Below are positions 61,318 through 64,000 of a stretch of 64,000 nucleotides of DNA, piece after piece. Within the stretch, counting starts at the first letter, position 1. The number at the start of each line of letters is the position of its first letter. A model generated the notes under the pieces. It did not search any database and was not told the origin of the DNA. It saw only the letters and a program-made list of their open reading frames with translations. The stretch spans positions 1,178,001 through 1,242,000 of the forward strand of contig OY843611.1 in NCBI GenBank assembly GCA_963692995.1, read 5' to 3'. The translations under genes were made by a program, and so were the position numbers. Origin of the DNA: Bin87 sp963692995. Lineage in GTDB: Bacteria > Chloroflexota > Dehalococcoidia > Lucifugimonadales > UBA3495.

Positions 61318-62106
61318 ATGCCAAACGCCGAGTTTATGCACAAGTGGGGAATGGTCGTTGACCTGGACAAATGCACGGGCTGCCAGGCTTGTGTGATCGC
61401 TTGCCAGGCGGAGAACAACATCCCCATTAACACCAAGGACTATTTCCTTCAGAAGCGGGCCTACGAATGGATCCGCATCGAGCGTTACTGGGAGGGGGAA
61501 TACCCCAACACCAAGGCGCGGTTCATGCCGATCCTATGCCAGCACTGCGAGAATGCGCCCTGCGAGCCGGTGTGCCCAGTGTATGCTACCTATCACAACG
61601 AGGAAGGCCTGAACGTGCAGGTGTACAACCGCTGTGTAGGCACCCGTTACTGTATCAACAACTGCCCCTACCAGGTGCGGATGTTCAACTTCTGGCATCC
61701 CAACTGGCCAGCGCGGCTGGAAAACCAGCTGAACCCGGACGTGACGGTGCGGACGCGCGGTATTACCGAGAAATGCACCTTCTGTGTCCAGCGGTTGCGG
61801 CGAGGCGAAATCGAGGTTGAGGCGCGGGGCGGTCAACGGCTGACTGACGAGCGCATAACCGGCGGCAACTATGACCCGGCCTGCGTGCAGGCCTGCCCCA
61901 CCAACGCCCTGATGTTCGGCGACCTGGTTGATGACAATGCCGCCATCAAGCCGTACTTTGACGACGTGAACGCGAACCCAGGGCACGGCGAGCACGACCG
62001 GGTCACCCGGGGCTACCGGCTGCTGGAAGAAATGAATACTCGTCCCAGCGTTATCTATCTGAAGAAAGTTGACCAATATCCCCTGGCGAGCGGGGGCGGA
62101 CACTGA
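61318..62106 (+). CDS. actB2: four-cluster ferredoxin-type subunit (Fe-S half of ActB)
   Basis: 262 residues. Four cysteine groups: CTGCQACVIAC, CQHCENAPCEPVC, CVGTRYCINNC and CTFCVQRL with the remote ACVQACPTN. These fit three [4Fe-4S] and one [3Fe-4S] cluster, as in the ActB C-terminal domain and in NrfC/PsrB subunits. It carries electrons from the quinol site toward the MopB and cytochrome subunits. The start ATG has GAGAG just before it. Its stop overlaps the next gene's ATG by one base (TGATG), so translation is coupled. Confidence 0.93.
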   Translation: MPNAEFMHKWGMVVDLDKCTGCQACVIACQAENNIPINTKDYFLQKRAYEWIRIERYWEGEYPNTKARFMPILCQHCENAPCEPVCPVYATYHNEEGLNVQVYNRCVGTRYCINNCPYQVRMFNFWHPNWPARLENQLNPDVTVRTRGITEKCTFCVQRLRRGEIEVEARGGQRLTDERITGGNYDPACVQACPTNALMFGDLVDDNAAIKPYFDDVNANPGHGEHDRVTRGYRLLEEMNTRPSVIYLKKVDQYPLASGGGH

Positions 62107-63584
62107 TGGCTGGCGAAGCGCACCCCCAAACCGGGCACGAAACTCATGAACACGGCCACTTCGGCCCGGAGATGTGGGTCATCCCCGAACGCTCCGGGCT
62201 TGTTGCCGAGGTAACTGAGAAGAGCCAGGCCGGCTCCGGCCTGCTTCGTGTCGTGTTCATTACCGGCGGTGTTCTGACCGTCCTGGGCATCGTAGGGTTT
62301 GTGCTGAAGTTGGCCACCGCGGGTTTCTCCGACCACCGGGCTTGGGGCTTCTACGTTGCCGCCTTCGCCTTTGTCTTCACGCTGACGGCCTCGGCGCCGC
62401 TGGCGGCCTGCGCTTTTCGGTTCACTAAGAGCCACTGGCGCCGGCCTCTGTCGCGCATCGCGGAGATTTTCTCCTTGGTCAGCCTGGTCAATATCCTGTT
62501 ATTCATACCGGCGCTTATCGCCCTGCCCGACATCGGAGTGATGACGGACAGCGGCGAGGCGATGGTGCGCCGCTCCATCTGGTTCCAGGAACTGAACAAC
62601 CCGGCGGGCTGGCTCATGGCCGCCATGGTCGGATTGGCTTTCTGTTCCCTGGCCATCCTGTGGCTGTCGGCAATGCCGGACATGGCCCAGAGCCGGGGAC
62701 TGGTGAGCGGCTTCAAAGCCTCGTTCTACCAGCGGCTGGCCGGCGGCTGGTACGGCACCAAGCGGCAATGGCAGATCCAAAAGGCTGGGCTGGCTATCCT
62801 CGGTGCGTTCTACTTCATGCTGGTGGTGTTCGTGCAGTTCCTCATCGTCAGCGACTTCGCCATGGCGATGATACCGGGCTGGAAGGACTCCATTCTGCCG
62901 CCCTTCTACACGGTGATCAGTTTCCAGAGTGGATTGGCCTTGATCCTGGTGGCGGCCTACGCCTTGCGACGGTGGGGCGGTTACCGGGAATATATCGGTC
63001 AGGCGCCTTTCTGGTCGGCCAGCAAGGTACTGCTGGGTCTCACCCTGCTGCACACTTATCATCTGTTCGCCTTCTTCATCACCTACTGGTACGGTAGGCT
63101 TGAGGTTGAGCAGGCGATCCTGAACTATTTGATGTTCGACGCATACATCGGCATCTTCTGGGCGCAGCTGTTCTTCACCTTCTTCATACCGTTCCCGATA
63201 CTGGTATCCAACCATGCCCGACGACAGGGCTGGGGCGCGCCGCTGGCCGCTGTGTTCATCCTGGTTGGCCTGATGCTGTGGCACGTGCGTATCTTTGCGG
63301 CAGCTTTCGCCGCGGCGCCGGCCGACCTGCACGGCCTGTATTTCCTGCCCTCTGAGGCGTTCGCATTGCCCGCGCTGCTGTTGCCGGCGCCTGCCGCCAC
63401 CTTCCCTGATCTCTGGGATATCTTCATGTTGCTGGGCGGAGTGGGTATCGTGTTGCTGATGTTCCGCGTCGGCACGATGCTGCTCCCGCCACTGTCGATG
63501 TGGGAAGTGAAGGAAGGCTCTATGTACCAGCGGGTCGATACGCTGATTCGGGGACGCTACCTGGTGCTGGCAAAGCCGGAGTAA
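62106..63584 (+). CDS. multi-span membrane protein of the alternative complex III cluster
   Basis: 492 residues with about ten membrane helices. The N-terminus is His-rich and outside the membrane core (HPQTGHETHEHGHFGPEM). Segments FITGGVLTVLGIVGFVLKLA, GFYVAAFAFVFTLTASAPLA, FYFMLVVFVQFLIVSDFAMA and IFWAQLFFTFFIPFPILVSN are clear helices. It resembles the NrfD/PsrC type only loosely; in act clusters of other bacteria the second membrane subunit (ActF) is NrfD-like, so it could be ActF or a lineage-specific subunit. It starts on the stop of the Fe-S gene. Confidence 0.75.
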   Translation: MAGEAHPQTGHETHEHGHFGPEMWVIPERSGLVAEVTEKSQAGSGLLRVVFITGGVLTVLGIVGFVLKLATAGFSDHRAWGFYVAAFAFVFTLTASAPLAACAFRFTKSHWRRPLSRIAEIFSLVSLVNILLFIPALIALPDIGVMTDSGEAMVRRSIWFQELNNPAGWLMAAMVGLAFCSLAILWLSAMPDMAQSRGLVSGFKASFYQRLAGGWYGTKRQWQIQKAGLAILGAFYFMLVVFVQFLIVSDFAMAMIPGWKDSILPPFYTVISFQSGLALILVAAYALRRWGGYREYIGQAPFWSASKVLLGLTLLHTYHLFAFFITYWYGRLEVEQAILNYLMFDAYIGIFWAQLFFTFFIPFPILVSNHARRQGWGAPLAAVFILVGLMLWHVRIFAAAFAAAPADLHGLYFLPSEAFALPALLLPAPAATFPDLWDIFMLLGGVGIVLLMFRVGTMLLPPLSMWEVKEGSMYQRVDTLIRGRYLVLAKPE

Positions 63585-63590
63585 GACAAA

Positions 63591-64000
63591 ATGCAGGAAG
63601 GCAAAGTCCTACCCGCAGCGCAGATAAACCGGGACCTGCTGCGGCCGATACTAGAAACGCCACGTTGGTACTGGCCGGTGGTGTCCTTGCTGGGCATGAT
63701 AGTGCTGGCGGCTGCCGTTGTTGTCGGCATAATGATTGACCAAGGGTTGGGTTGGGCTACGGGCCTGAACTACAAGGTGGTGTGGGGGTTCTTCATCACC
63801 AATTTCGTGTTCTGGATCGGTATCAGCCACGCCGGGGTGATGCTTTCGGCGATTTTGCGTCTGGCCAAGGCGGAATGGCGCCGGCCGGCGACACGGGCTG
63901 CCGAAGTGCTGACCATCTTCTCCTTGATGACAGCGATGATCATGCCGATCATCCACACCGGGCGACCCTGGCGCATCCTTTACTGGGCATTTCCTTACGA
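63591..64000 (+). CDS. actC: NrfD/PsrC-type quinol-binding membrane subunit ActC, truncated by the right edge
   Basis: An ATG at 63591, six bases after the previous stop, opens a frame that runs off the window (136 codons seen). VVWGFFITNFVFWIGISHAG, LRLAKAEWRRPATRAAEVLT and MIMPIIHTGRPWRILYWAFP are the hallmark segments of ActC: HAG and the HTGRPWR motif near helix 4. ActC forms the quinol-oxidising site in the membrane. The remaining genes of the cluster (DUF3341/ActD, ActE, oxidase) should follow outside. Confidence 0.9.
   Translation, partial: MQEGKVLPAAQINRDLLRPILETPRWYWPVVSLLGMIVLAAAVVVGIMIDQGLGWATGLNYKVVWGFFITNFVFWIGISHAGVMLSAILRLAKAEWRRPATRAAEVLTIFSLMTAMIMPIIHTGRPWRILYWAFPY

Overview
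The window is a high-GC, densely coded chromosomal segment with mixed gene orientation and no rRNA, tRNA or phage genes that I could see. The gene content suggests a marine or host-associated member of the Chloroflexota (SAR202/Dehalococcoidia-like). It holds two luciferase-like flavin monooxygenases, an F420-type (Ddn) oxidoreductase, a UbiD decarboxylase, a P450, a sarcosine-oxidase-like enzyme, an alternative complex III cluster, several Uma2/DUF4058 proteins, and short dispersed palindromes in the intergenic gaps. This placement is an inference from gene content, not from a marker gene.

Layout: 1-8.2 kb holds the tail of ispH, gpsA, a luciferase-like monooxygenase, an epoxide hydrolase, hemW and two coiled-coil proteins built from tandem repeats. 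8.4-12.2 kb is a thiamine unit on the minus strand: promoter, TPP riboswitch with a terminator, a sodium:solute symporter, then thiC. 12.2-17.6 kb holds an arylsulfotransferase-like protein and a zinc unit: a Fur-family regulator (probably Zur), a very unusual lipoprotein in which an AztD-like beta-propeller is inserted inside a ZnuA/AztC-type zinc-binding protein, and a zinc ABC permease; no ABC ATPase gene is present. GATAC-N3-GTATC palindromes lie upstream of both the regulator and the lipoprotein. 17.8-25.3 kb holds a P450, a PhoB-type DNA-binding protein with a degenerate receiver, an HpcH/HpaI aldolase, a flavin-dependent halogenase next to a ThDP enzyme, and a Ddn-like protein.

25.7-41.1 kb is catabolic and transport genes: a zinc-ribbon protein, UbiD, a nitronate monooxygenase-like enzyme, MFS, GNAT, the fluoride channel crcB (with a possible short gene directly in front of it), DUF4058, a sarcosine-oxidase-like enzyme, SMP-30, a Uma2 protein, a class IV aminotransferase, a beta-hydroxyacid dehydrogenase, a PhnD-like protein and a 976-residue FAD/Fe-S D-lactate/glycolate dehydrogenase fusion. 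41.1-49.8 kb is a two-gene minus-strand unit for a 2540-residue secreted adhesin-like protein (a Pro-Thr-Pro stalk plus CARDB-like repeats, including a 636-bp tandem repeat) and a single-span membrane partner. 50.0-52.8 kb is a tandem triplication of one Uma2 gene with its promoter; copies differ in the number of coiled-coil heptads.

52.8-57.1 kb holds a D-2-hydroxyacid dehydrogenase, an apparent operon of quinone oxidoreductase, methyltransferase and luciferase-like oxidoreductase, and a cupin. A transposase remnant at 57.2-57.5 kb precedes the alternative complex III cluster, which runs off the right edge: a small membrane protein, pentaheme cytochrome ActA, a molybdopterin-fold subunit and a separate Fe-S subunit (together equal to ActB), a multi-span membrane protein, and the start of the NrfD-type ActC. 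This complex would oxidise quinol and pass electrons to cytochrome c or an oxidase.
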